The position numbers were made by a program, and so were the translations under genes. DNA of 64,000 nucleotides from Shinella kummerowiae (GTDB taxonomy: Bacteria > Pseudomonadota > Alphaproteobacteria > Rhizobiales > Rhizobiaceae). The notes beneath the pieces are model-generated. The model worked only from the letters and a program-made list of their open reading frames with translations, had not been told where the DNA came from and ran no database searches. Shown in pieces: positions 8,380 through 16,729 of the stretch. Location: NCBI RefSeq assembly GCF_009827055.1, contig NZ_WUMK01000010.1:62001-126000 (forward strand), in the 5' to 3' direction. The number at the start of each line of letters is the position of its first letter. Within the stretch, counting starts at the first letter, position 1.

Positions 8380-9369
8380 TCAGCCGGCAGGAGCAGGCTT
8401 GGCCTCAAGGGTTTTCTGCCGATCGGCATAGACGCGGGCGAGCCAGGCGCAGACCATCAACTGGATCTGGTGGAAGAGCATCAGCGGCAGCACGATCGCG
8501 CCGATCGACTGCCCGGCGAAGATGACGCTCGCCATCGGCACGCCGCTGGCGAGGCTCTTTTTCGAGCCGCAGAAGACGGCCGTGATGCGGTCTTCACGGT
8601 TGAAGCCGAACAGTTTTCCGCCGAGGCTCGTGATGACGAGGATCACCGCAAGCAGCAGGCTGTCGATGACGAGGAGGAGGGCGAGATCTTCCACCGCCAG
8701 CCGCCGCCAGATTCCCTCCGTCACCGCCTCGGAGAAGGCGAGGTAGACGACCATGAGGATGGAGCCGCGGTCGAAGGGCGTCAGCAGCGTCTTTTTCGAG
8801 CGCACCCAGTTGCCGATGAAGGGTTGCAGCAACTGGCCTGCGATGAAGGGCAGGAAAAGCTGCAGCATGATCTTCCAGACCATATCGAAGGACACGCCGA
8901 CATGGCCGCCCGCCGAAAACAGCAGGGCGACGAGGGCGGGTGTCAGGAAAATCCCGAGAATGTTCGACGTCGAAGCGGCGCAGATCGCCGCTGGCACGTT
9001 GCCCCCGGCAATCGAGGTGAAAGCGATCGACGACTGCACCGTCGATGGCAGGACACAGAGGAACAGCAGACCGAGATAGAGTGGCTGGTCGATCAGCCAG
9101 GGCGAGAAGAGACCAAGGCCGAGGCCGAGCAGCGGGAAAACCGCGAACGTCGTGACGAGGATGAAGAGTTGCAGGCGCCAGTGCAGGAAACCGGCAACCA
9201 CCACGTCGGTGGAGAGACGCGCACCGTGCAGGAAGAACAGGAGGGCGATGGCGATGTTGGTCGCGACGCCGAACCACTCCGCCGCCACACCGGAGATCGG
9301 CAGCAGGGACGCGAGGAGGACGGCGCCGATGAGGAGCCAGGTGAAGGTATCGGGAAGAAGGCGTTTCAT
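8380..9369 (-). CDS. Bile acid:sodium symporter-like transporter (SBF-like, YfeH type)
   Basis: A 329-residue membrane protein with about ten hydrophobic segments. The stretch LPSTVQSSIAFTSIAGGNV and the later FCGSKKSLASGVPMA carry the SBF/BASS-type crossing motifs that bind sodium. This branch (PF13593-like) is distinct from true bile acid importers and its substrates are mostly undefined organic acids. It is divergent from the LysR gene at 9449, with a 79-bp AT-rich shared gap, so the LysR protein is its likely regulator. Confidence 0.87.
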   Translation of the reverse strand: MKRLLPDTFTWLLIGAVLLASLLPISGVAAEWFGVATNIAIALLFFLHGARLSTDVVVAGFLHWRLQLFILVTTFAVFPLLGLGLGLFSPWLIDQPLYLGLLFLCVLPSTVQSSIAFTSIAGGNVPAAICAASTSNILGIFLTPALVALLFSAGGHVGVSFDMVWKIMLQLFLPFIAGQLLQPFIGNWVRSKKTLLTPFDRGSILMVVYLAFSEAVTEGIWRRLAVEDLALLLVIDSLLLAVILVITSLGGKLFGFNREDRITAVFCGSKKSLASGVPMASVIFAGQSIGAIVLPLMLFHQIQLMVCAWLARVYADRQKTLEAKPAPAG

Positions 9370-9448
9370 CTCGGTGCGTATTGTTGAGATCTCGACAGGC
9401 CGGTATTTTTAGCTATCCTATTTTACGATGCAAACAATAAGGCTTATC

Positions 9449-10330
9449 ATGGAACGTGATATGCTTGATCTCGTCCAGTTGCGCAGCTTCGTCATGGTGG
9501 CCCAGACGAAAAGTTTCACGCTTGCCGCCGAGAGGCTGAAGCTCGGCCAGTCGACGGTCAGCCAGCACCTGCAGCGGCTGGAGCGCGGGCTGGGGCGGCG
9601 GCTCGTTGACCGCGACACCCATCTCGTCCGGCTGACGGTGGATGGGGAGGCGCTGTTGCCGCATGCCCGGCAGCTTCTCGCCCTCGAGCGGCAGGCGGCC
9701 GCCCAGTTCGATGCGGATGCGCCGCGCGGACCGTTCCGCTTCGGCATCTCGGAGGACCTCGTCAGCGGTCAGTTGCCGGGGCTGCTGGAAGACTTCATCG
9801 CCGACTATCCCTCCGTCGATCTCCAGCTTTCCGTCGCGCTCTCCAAGACACTGGCCGAGATGCAGGATCGCGGTGAACTCGACCTCGTCATGGCCAAACG
9901 CCGGATCGGCGAACAGCGCGGCGATGCCATCCTGCGCGAACCACTCGTCTGGCTTGCCAGCGATCCGGAGGCGGTGCTGGCAAAACCGGCATTGCCGCTC
10001 ATCGTGTTCCCGCCGCCGAGCCTGACGCGCCTGCTTCTGATGGAAGCGCTGGAGCGCAACGGCACCCCGTGGCGTATCGTCTGCTCGTGCCAGAGCCTCA
10101 GTGGCCTGACCGCTGCGGCGCGGGCCGGCATGGGAGTGCTCGTCCAGCCGCGCAGCCTGGCGCCCGCCGGCCTTCGCGAGATTGTCCCGCCGGCTTTGCC
10201 GGCACTGGAGGACGTGGAGTTCGTGCTGGTGACATCACGTTCGGCCGATCACGCCACCGTCACCGCCTTCTCGCGCAAGGTGCGCGACCGGTTCGGCAAG
10301 GGCTTTGCCCTGCGACACGAAACATCCTGA
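9449..10330 (+). CDS. LysR family transcriptional regulator
   Basis: A 293-residue protein with the N-terminal LysR winged HTH (about residues 5-64, including SFTLAAERLKLGQSTVSQHL) and a periplasmic-binding-protein-like effector domain. Starts at 9428, 9449 or 9461 are possible; 9449 has AAGG at a good spacing and was chosen. It is divergent from the SBF-like transporter and 58 bp ahead of the gamma-glutamyltransferase gene in the same direction, so it could control either. The effector is unknown. Confidence 0.9.
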   Translation: MERDMLDLVQLRSFVMVAQTKSFTLAAERLKLGQSTVSQHLQRLERGLGRRLVDRDTHLVRLTVDGEALLPHARQLLALERQAAAQFDADAPRGPFRFGISEDLVSGQLPGLLEDFIADYPSVDLQLSVALSKTLAEMQDRGELDLVMAKRRIGEQRGDAILREPLVWLASDPEAVLAKPALPLIVFPPPSLTRLLLMEALERNGTPWRIVCSCQSLSGLTAAARAGMGVLVQPRSLAPAGLREIVPPALPALEDVEFVLVTSRSADHATVTAFSRKVRDRFGKGFALRHETS

Positions 10331-10388
10331 TACGGGGCGCGATAGCACGCTCGCCCGAGACGACACTGATACCCGGAGGAAACTAAAA

Positions 10389-11981
10389 ATGCGCAATTTC
10401 GAAAGGCCGACGCGATCCGTCGCCGTGTCCCGTCAGACGATGGCAGCGACCTCGCATCCGTCGGCGACCCTTGCGGCGCTCCAGATCATGGAGGCCGGCG
10501 GCAACGCGATGGATGCCGCCATCGCCGCCTCGGCCGTACAATGCGCCGTCGAGCCCGGTTCGACCGGCATCGGCGGCGATTGTTTCGTGCTGTTCGCGCC
10601 AAACGGCTCGGACCAGGTCATCGCCTATAACGGGTCGGGCCGCACGCCGGCAGCGCTGACACTCGACTGGTTCACCGAGCGCGGCCTTGACGAGGTCCCG
10701 CGGCAATCTCCCGCCGCGGTGACGATCCCGGGCGCCATCGATGCGTGGGCGCGGCTCCATGCCGATCACGGCCGGATGCCGTTCGCCGATGTGCTCGCAC
10801 CGGCCATCCGGTTTGCCGAAGACGGCTACGGCATCAGCCCGCGCGTTCACCGCGACTGGACGCTGGAGGAGACGGTCCTGGCGGCCGACCCGACGGCTGC
10901 GCGCATTTTCCTGCCGGCGGGGCGCGCGCCGCGGATCGGCGAGGTGCACCGCCAGCCGGAGCTTGCCGCGACCCTGAAGCGTATCGCCACAGACGGGCGC
11001 GACGGCTTCTATACCGGGCCGGTCGCCGAGGACATGGTCTCCTACCTGCGCTCACTCGGTGGGGTGCACACTCTGGAGGATTTTGCCGGTGCATCGGGTG
11101 AGTATGTCACGCCCGTCACCACCGATTTCCGTGGCCATACCGTGCACGAATGCCCGCCGAACGGCCAGGGCATCATCGCGCTGCTGATCCTCAACATCCT
11201 GAGCCGCTTCGACGCCAAGGGCGATCCGCAATCGCCCGATCGGCTCCATATCGAAATCGAGGCGACGCGGCTTGCCTATGCCGCGCGCGATGCCTGGATC
11301 GCCGATCCGGACAAGGCGGAGGTGCCGGTGGAGGAGATCCTGTCGGATGAGCTGGCCGACCGGCTGGCGTCGATGATCGACCTTCGCCACGCGCTGACCG
11401 ACCTGCCGGCGTTCGACATGCCGCTGCATCGCGACACGGTCTACATTTCCGTCGTGGACCGCGACCGCAACGCCGTCAGCTTCATCAACTCGGTGTTCTA
11501 CAGTTTCGGCACCGGTCTCGTCGCGCCGCGCTCGGGTGTGGTGCTGCACAACCGGGGCCAGAGTTTCTCGGTAAAGCCCGGCCATCCCAATGCCGTTGCA
11601 CCGCTGAAACGCCCCCTGCACACCATCATTCCCGGCATGGTGACGCGCGGCGGCCGGGTGGAGATGCCCTTCGGCGTGATGGGCGGCTACTACCAGGCGA
11701 TGGGCCACGCCCATCTTCTTTCCAAGGTCTTCGACTATGGCATGGACTTGCAGGAGGCCATCGACCTGCCGCGGGTGATGCCGCGCCCGGATGGAACGCG
11801 CGTGGAGGCCGAAGGCACGCTGCCGACGGCGACGGCGGAAGAACTGACGCGTCGCGGCTTTGACCTCGTTCCGACCGAGGACCCGATCGGCGGCGCGCAG
11901 GCGATCCGCATCGACTGGGAAAACGGCACGCTGATCGGTGGCTCGGAATCGCGCAAGGATGGTGTCGCGCTCGGCCTTTGA
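10389..11981 (+). CDS. Gamma-glutamyltransferase family protein
   Basis: A 530-residue Ntn-hydrolase of the GGT family, which removes or transfers gamma-glutamyl groups. The ATG at 10389 follows GGAGG. The predicted autoprocessing site precedes Thr350 (DTVYISVVD), aligning with the nucleophile Thr of E. coli Ggt, and the downstream FGTGLVAPRSGVVLHN and MGGYYQAMGHAH blocks belong to the small subunit. The usual TTHYS is here TVYIS, and there is no signal peptide, so the enzyme is probably cytoplasmic and may act on a special gamma-glutamyl or cyclic amide substrate. It converges with the ProC-like gene with a 10-bp gap. Confidence 0.88.
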   Translation: MRNFERPTRSVAVSRQTMAATSHPSATLAALQIMEAGGNAMDAAIAASAVQCAVEPGSTGIGGDCFVLFAPNGSDQVIAYNGSGRTPAALTLDWFTERGLDEVPRQSPAAVTIPGAIDAWARLHADHGRMPFADVLAPAIRFAEDGYGISPRVHRDWTLEETVLAADPTAARIFLPAGRAPRIGEVHRQPELAATLKRIATDGRDGFYTGPVAEDMVSYLRSLGGVHTLEDFAGASGEYVTPVTTDFRGHTVHECPPNGQGIIALLILNILSRFDAKGDPQSPDRLHIEIEATRLAYAARDAWIADPDKAEVPVEEILSDELADRLASMIDLRHALTDLPAFDMPLHRDTVYISVVDRDRNAVSFINSVFYSFGTGLVAPRSGVVLHNRGQSFSVKPGHPNAVAPLKRPLHTIIPGMVTRGGRVEMPFGVMGGYYQAMGHAHLLSKVFDYGMDLQEAIDLPRVMPRPDGTRVEAEGTLPTATAEELTRRGFDLVPTEDPIGGAQAIRIDWENGTLIGGSESRKDGVALGL

Positions 11982-11991
11982 GGGGATGCCT

Positions 11992-12786
11992 TCAGGCGGA
12001 ACCGGTGATGCGGTTGAGGACGCGGTCCAGCGCCTGCTTCAGCGCGTCGGATCCGCCCTTGCGATCGAAATCCTGAAAGACCTGCTCGTTCAGGCCGCCC
12101 TTGGTGGCGAATTCATGGCTCATCGCGATGAAGTCGACATCCTTGCCGGCAAGGAGGGCTGTCTCTGAAAGGCTGGAAAACAGAGGCGCGAGGTAGGCGC
12201 GACCCTTCTCCTCCGGCAGGCCGTTATCCGCCAGCCATTCGGTCGTGCGGTGCAGGATGCCGAAATAGGTGGCCATCAGGGCGCTGACGGCGGCGAGCAG
12301 ATCATATTCGGCTTTCGTCTCGCATTCGACGGCATTGCCCAGCACGTTGAAGACCGCGGCGGTATCCGCGTCCGGCGGATAGACGGCGGTAACGCCCTTG
12401 CGCCGTGCGACGAACGGCAGGGGGATCGCCTGGGAAAGGCGTACATCCGCGCCGATCCAGTCGAGCAGAGCGGCGCGGCCGGTGGCCGCGACCACGCTGA
12501 TAACCGTCTGGCCGTCGCAAAACCGCAGGGGTCGGATGACCTCCTCGGCGATCTGCGGGCGGATGGCCAGCACGACCGTATCGCAGCCGTCGACGATCGC
12601 CTGGTTGTCGCTCGAGACAAGCACGGCCGGGAAATCGGCGGCGAGCCTCGCCGAAATGTCGGCGCTGCGCTGTGACACCATGACATGCGGCACGGCCGCG
12701 GGTGCGGCGAGGAGGCCGCGCACCATGGCGTCGGTGATGGCGCCGGTTCCGATGAATCCGATTTTCCGGGGCAAGGGCATGATCAT
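11992..12786 (-). CDS. Pyrroline-5-carboxylate reductase-like protein (ProC family)
   Basis: A 264-residue protein with a Rossmann NAD(P)-binding N-terminus (IGFIGTGAITDAMVRGLL) and a helical C-terminal dimerisation domain, slightly short for ProC (about 270). Its ATG overlaps the GntR stop as ATGA, so the two are translationally coupled. The canonical ProC C-terminal substrate motif is poorly conserved (SSLSETALLAGKDVDF), so the substrate may not be P5C; the neighbouring hydroxyproline-type operon suggests another cyclic imine such as a pyrroline carboxylate, which is inference. A housekeeping ProC would be expected elsewhere in the genome. Confidence 0.8.
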   Translation of the reverse strand: MIMPLPRKIGFIGTGAITDAMVRGLLAAPAAVPHVMVSQRSADISARLAADFPAVLVSSDNQAIVDGCDTVVLAIRPQIAEEVIRPLRFCDGQTVISVVAATGRAALLDWIGADVRLSQAIPLPFVARRKGVTAVYPPDADTAAVFNVLGNAVECETKAEYDLLAAVSALMATYFGILHRTTEWLADNGLPEEKGRAYLAPLFSSLSETALLAGKDVDFIAMSHEFATKGGLNEQVFQDFDRKGGSDALKQALDRVLNRITGSA

Positions 12787-13502
12787 TCCGCAGCAGCAAG
12801 GGGACCGAAGGAGACGTCGGTCGTGTAGTTTTCGCGCAGAAACGCGATGAAATTGTCCTGGAACTGCCGCGTGTGCGCATGGGCCAGTTCGTCGGCCCGC
12901 TCGACATTCTTGGCGCGGATCGCGTCCAGCATCAGTTCGTGCTCGTCCGTCAGAAGGTAGCCATCGCCGGTGCGCTCCAGATATTCGAAATGCAGATGCA
13001 GCATGCGCTGGCCCTGGTTGAGCAGCCGCTCGTAGAAGGAGGCGAGATAGGCGTTCTTGCCGGCATAGGCGACGGCCATGTGGAACTGCTTGTTGGCCTC
13101 CGACATCTTCAGGTGCTGGCCGGTCTTCACCGCCGCCTCGAATTCCTTCTGCCGCTTGGCGATGATCTTGAGGTCCGCATCCGTACGCAACGCCGCGGCA
13201 AGCCGGGTGTTCATGCGCTGGGCGACGTCGAGGGCCTCGACATATTTCGGAAAGCTTGCCACCTCGATGGGCGCGACGATGGTGCTGCGGTTGGAGAGCG
13301 TCACCACCAGGTCCTCGCCGGCAAGGCGGATCAGTGCCTCGCGCACCGGCGAGCGCGACATGTCGAAGCGCTCCGCCAGCGTCGTTTCGTCGAGCAACTG
13401 GCCGGGCGGAAGGACCAGCGCAAGGATCTCGTTGCGCAGCGTGTCGTAGACGCTTTTCCAGCCCGTGCCGCGCACCCGTTTCATTTCAATTTCGTCAGAC
13501 AC
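12783..13502 (-). CDS. GntR family regulator, FadR/FCD subfamily
   Basis: A 239-residue regulator: N-terminal GntR winged HTH (about 10-78; LAERFDMSRSPVREALIRLA) and an all-helical FCD effector domain with conserved His residues (HMAVAY, HLHF, DEHELML) that bind metal or acid ligands. It is divergent from the large ABC/hydroxyproline-type operon with a 201-bp gap carrying two near-identical palindromic repeats over the promoter, so it is probably the repressor of that operon, comparable in position to HypR of Sinorhizobium meliloti. It is co-transcribed with the ProC-like gene. Confidence 0.9.
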   Translation of the reverse strand: MSDEIEMKRVRGTGWKSVYDTLRNEILALVLPPGQLLDETTLAERFDMSRSPVREALIRLAGEDLVVTLSNRSTIVAPIEVASFPKYVEALDVAQRMNTRLAAALRTDADLKIIAKRQKEFEAAVKTGQHLKMSEANKQFHMAVAYAGKNAYLASFYERLLNQGQRMLHLHFEYLERTGDGYLLTDEHELMLDAIRAKNVERADELAHAHTRQFQDNFIAFLRENYTTDVSFGPLAAAE

Positions 13503-13573
13503 TTACGTCCCTTTCCGCATTTCACGGCCATTGGGCCAGAAAAACCGGCGCGCAGCAATCGTAAAATTTCCGC

Positions 13574-13632
13574 TTGACTTTGTCGACACGTAGACGACAT
13601 AAATTATCAAGTCGACACGGAGCCGACATAAA
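13574..13632 (+). promoter_or_regulatory. Promoter with two tandem GntR-type operators
   Basis: A -35 TTGACT (13574-13579) is followed by two 22-bp repeats at 13582-13603 and 13611-13632, differing at only two positions. Each contains an inverted repeat around TCGACACG-AG-CGA (in the first copy TGTCG-N9-CGACA). The first copy lies between the -35 and an AT-rich -10 (CATAAA/TAAATT). The two are 29 bp apart. The placement predicts repression by the divergent GntR protein. Confidence 0.75.
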
Positions 13633-13703
13633 AAGACCAAATGAACGGCCAAAGCCGACGGGTGGAACCGCGCTGATCCAGCGCTCAAAAATGGGGAATG
13701 CAC

Positions 13704-14537
13704 ATGCTTTCGACAGTGATGACGTCCGCTCTGCGGGCGACGGCCGCGCTCGCCCTGCTGGCGGGCCTTTCGACCACTAATGCATCGGCCCAGACGGCCG
13801 AAGGTTACTGGCAGGGTGTCCAGAAAAGCGGCACGCTGCGCTGCGGCGCCGCCGTCGCCCCGCCCTATGTGATGCGCGACCCGGCAAGCGGCGAATATTC
13901 CGGCTTCTTCGCCGATCTGTGCCGCGAGTTTGCCGAGGTGCTGAAGGTCAAGCCGGAATTCGTCGATACGACCTGGGATAACATCGTCGCAGGCCTTCAG
14001 GCCGGAAAATGGGACGTCTCGCTGGCATTGAACCGCACGCCGGCCCGCGCCATGGCGGTGCAGTTCTCCATCCCGGCGATGGAGTACCAGATCTCGCTCG
14101 CCTACAACAAGGAGAACCCGAAGATTCCGGCCGGCGCTGCTGCGGTCGCCGATATCGACAAGGCCGATGTCACGCTCGCCGTCATGTCCGGCACGGCGCA
14201 GGACAAGGCAATCTCCGCTGCCGTCAAGAACGCGACGATCCTGCGCCTGCCCGGCAATGACGAGACACGCCTTGCCGTCGTCTCCCGCCGCGCCGACATC
14301 CTGGTCGATGCCTCCGACACCAACCAGCTCTTTACCCAGTCGAACCCGGATTGGGCGGTCGCGCTGAACCCCACTCCGGCGCTCGCCAAGCAGGGCGTCG
14401 CCTTCGGCCTGCCCCACCAGCTCGTCGCCTCCGATGTCGAAGTGGTCAACATCTTCCTCGAAGAACGCGTCGCAACCGGCCATGTCGACGCGCTGATCAA
14501 GAAGGCCGTCGACGACGTGCTCAAGGCTTCGAACTGA
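13704..14537 (+). CDS. Amino-acid ABC transporter, periplasmic binding protein
   Basis: A 277-residue SBP family 3 protein with a Sec signal peptide (hydrophobic ATAALALLAGLS, cleavage after ASA, near residue 30). The mature part has the family start YWQGVQKSGTLRCGAAV and two alpha/beta lobes. The ATG at 13704 has GGGGA six bases upstream; the ATG at 13698 is too close to it. It is the first gene of the operon and is followed by a GC-rich hairpin, then ATPase and two permeases. Operon context suggests hydroxyproline or a related cyclic amino acid as ligand. Confidence 0.9.
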   Translation: MLSTVMTSALRATAALALLAGLSTTNASAQTAEGYWQGVQKSGTLRCGAAVAPPYVMRDPASGEYSGFFADLCREFAEVLKVKPEFVDTTWDNIVAGLQAGKWDVSLALNRTPARAMAVQFSIPAMEYQISLAYNKENPKIPAGAAAVADIDKADVTLAVMSGTAQDKAISAAVKNATILRLPGNDETRLAVVSRRADILVDASDTNQLFTQSNPDWAVALNPTPALAKQGVAFGLPHQLVASDVEVVNIFLEERVATGHVDALIKKAVDDVLKASN

Positions 14538-14548
14538 ACGATCGGGGG

Positions 14549-14564
14549 GCCGGGTTCGCCCGGC
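14549..14564 (+). promoter_or_regulatory. Intercistronic hairpin after the binding-protein gene
   Basis: A perfect 6-bp stem GCCGGG / CCCGGC closed by a TTCG tetraloop, 11 bp after the SBP stop and without a U tract. It is likely to protect the upstream message or reduce read-through, raising binding protein over membrane components. Confidence 0.6.
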
Positions 14565-14595
14565 TTCCCGCCCCCGTCCCGGCTGGAGAATCCGC

Positions 14596-15372
14596 ATGAC
14601 CGCCGCATCCGCTCCGCTTGTTTCCATTCAGTCGCTGCACAAGAGCTACGGCCCGCACATTCAGGTGCTGAAGGGTCTCGATATCGAGATGAAGCCCGGC
14701 GAGCGCGTCGTTGTCATTGGCCCCTCGGGCGGCGGCAAGTCGACGTTGCTGCGCGTGATGATGGGCCTCGAAAAGATCGACAGTGGCGCCATCACCTTCG
14801 GAGGCAAGCCCTATATCTCCTCATCCGATCTGGCGGCGAAGACGGTCATCGACACCGAGGTGCGCCGCTCCATCGGCATGGTGTTCCAGCACTACACGCT
14901 GTTTCCCCATCTGAGCGTCATCCAGAATCTCGTGCTCGCCCCGTGCAAGGTGCGCGGCGAGAAGAAGGCGAGTGCCCTGCAGCGGGCGCAGGCGCTGCTT
15001 GAACGCTTCGGCCTCGGCGCCAAGGCGAATGCCTTCCCCGCCCAGCTTTCCGGCGGACAGAAGCAGCGTGTCGCGATTGCCCGCGCCCTGATGCTCGATC
15101 CGAAGCTGATGCTGTTCGACGAGGTGACCTCGGCGCTCGATCCGGAGCTGGTGGCCGAGGTCGAGCAGGTCATCCTGCAGCTTGCGAACCAGAACCTGCC
15201 GATGATGATCGTCACCCACGACATGTGGTTCGCCAAGAACATCGCCTCGCGTGTCATCTTCTGCGCCGGCGGCGTGGTGGTCGAGGACGGTCCGCCCGAG
15301 CAGGTGCTGGGCGCGCCGCGCGAGGAGCGCACGCGCGAGTTCATCGACCGCGTCTTCCACATCAAGCAATAG
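14596..15372 (+). CDS. Amino-acid ABC transporter ATP-binding protein
   Basis: A 258-residue ATPase of the polar amino-acid family. Walker A GPSGGGKST, signature LSGGQKQRVAIARAL, Walker B LMLFDEVTSALDP and the H-loop IVTHD are all intact. The ATG follows GGAGAATCCGC. It energises the two permeases that follow (gap 9 bp) and lies downstream of the SBP gene. Confidence 0.95.
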   Translation: MTAASAPLVSIQSLHKSYGPHIQVLKGLDIEMKPGERVVVIGPSGGGKSTLLRVMMGLEKIDSGAITFGGKPYISSSDLAAKTVIDTEVRRSIGMVFQHYTLFPHLSVIQNLVLAPCKVRGEKKASALQRAQALLERFGLGAKANAFPAQLSGGQKQRVAIARALMLDPKLMLFDEVTSALDPELVAEVEQVILQLANQNLPMMIVTHDMWFAKNIASRVIFCAGGVVVEDGPPEQVLGAPREERTREFIDRVFHIKQ

Positions 15373-15381
15373 GGGGCAGCG

Positions 15382-16044
15382 GTGAACTATACGTTCGATT
15401 TCAACGCCGTCTCGCTCGGTCCGCTAATCGAGGGCCTGATCGTCACGCTGGAGCTGACGGTCGCGGCCAATCTCATCGGCGTCATTCTCGGCTTTCCGCT
15501 GGCGCTTTTGCTCATGAGCCGCATCGCCGTCATTCGCTGGCCGGCAACGCTTTTCGTCGAGTTCTTCCGTTGCACACCAGCGATCGTGCAGATCGTCTGG
15601 TTCTTCTACTGCGTGCCCATGCTGTTCAACGTCTTCCTCGGCTCGATGACGATGGGCATCCTCGCGCTTGGCCTCAACCTCATGGCCTTCAACGCCGAGG
15701 CCTATCGCGCCGCAATCCAGGCCGTGCCGCGCGAGCAGGTCGATGCCGGCATCGCGCTCGGGCTGAACCCTTTCCAACGCGTGTTCTACATCGTGCTGCC
15801 CAATGCGCTGCGCGCTTCCATTCCCGTGCTGTTGACCAACGGCATCGTCATCTTCCAGCAAAGCGCACTGGTCGCCATCGTCGCGGTGCAGGATCTCATG
15901 TACCAGGCAAAGACGCTCGCCACCGAGACCTACCGCCCGATCGAGACCTTCACCATCGCGGCACTCATCTACTTCGCGGTATCGTTCCCCGTCACGCAGG
16001 TCGTCGGCTGGCTCGAACGCCGCCGCCAGGTCCTGACGAGCTAG
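15382..16044 (+). CDS. Amino-acid ABC transporter permease 1
   Basis: A 220-residue HisM/HisQ-type inner-membrane permease with about five membrane segments and the EAA loop (EAYRAAIQAVPREQVDAGIALG). It starts with GTG at 15382, with AGGGGG six bases upstream. It pairs with the second permease to form the membrane channel of this importer. Confidence 0.93.
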   Translation: MNYTFDFNAVSLGPLIEGLIVTLELTVAANLIGVILGFPLALLLMSRIAVIRWPATLFVEFFRCTPAIVQIVWFFYCVPMLFNVFLGSMTMGILALGLNLMAFNAEAYRAAIQAVPREQVDAGIALGLNPFQRVFYIVLPNALRASIPVLLTNGIVIFQQSALVAIVAVQDLMYQAKTLATETYRPIETFTIAALIYFAVSFPVTQVVGWLERRRQVLTS

Positions 16045-16053
16045 GAGGAAAGC

Positions 16054-16719
16054 ATGACGCTCGATTTCTCCGTTCTTCTCCGCTTCCAGGAAGCGCTCGC
16101 CGTCGGCCTCTGGACGACGATCAAGCTGACGCTGATCTGCGTCGTGCTCGGCTGCTCGCTCGGCTTCCTTGTCGGTCTCGCCCGAACCTCGCCGAGCATC
16201 ATCGTCCGCGGCATTGCCAGCGTCTATGTCGAATTTTTCCGGGGAACGCCGGTGCTGATCCAGCTGTTCTGGATCTTCTTCTGCCTGCCACTGGTTCTCG
16301 GCGTCGAACTCTCGAACCTCGCCTCCGGCGTCATCGCGCTGACGCTCTACATGGGCGCCATCACCAGCGAGACCTTTCGCGCATCGTTGAAGTCCGTCGG
16401 CCGCGAGCAGCTGGACGCCTGCATTGCGCTCGGCCTGCCGCGCCACGTTCAAGTGGTCAATGTGATCCTGCCACAAGCAGTGCTGCGCGCCGTTCCAACA
16501 CTGCTGTCCAACTGCGTCAGCCTGTTCAAGGAAAGCGCGCTCGTCTCGGCCGTCGGCATGGCCGACCTGATGTTCGTCGGCCAGAACATTTCCAACAACA
16601 CGGCCCGACCCGTCGAGGTGCTGACCATCGTCGCGCTCATCTACTTCGCCATCGCCTTCCCGCTGACACGCGCCGTCACGCTCATCGAAGGCCGCATCCT
16701 CAAGAAACTCGCCATCTAG
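16054..16719 (+). CDS. Amino-acid ABC transporter permease 2
   Basis: A 221-residue HisM-type permease with about five membrane segments and the EAA loop (SETFRASLKSVGREQLDACI). The start has AGGAGG directly upstream. It follows permease 1 by 9 bp and precedes the DapA-like gene by 10 bp. Confidence 0.93.
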   Translation: MTLDFSVLLRFQEALAVGLWTTIKLTLICVVLGCSLGFLVGLARTSPSIIVRGIASVYVEFFRGTPVLIQLFWIFFCLPLVLGVELSNLASGVIALTLYMGAITSETFRASLKSVGREQLDACIALGLPRHVQVVNVILPQAVLRAVPTLLSNCVSLFKESALVSAVGMADLMFVGQNISNNTARPVEVLTIVALIYFAIAFPLTRAVTLIEGRILKKLAI

Positions 16720-16729
16720 GAGAAAAACC

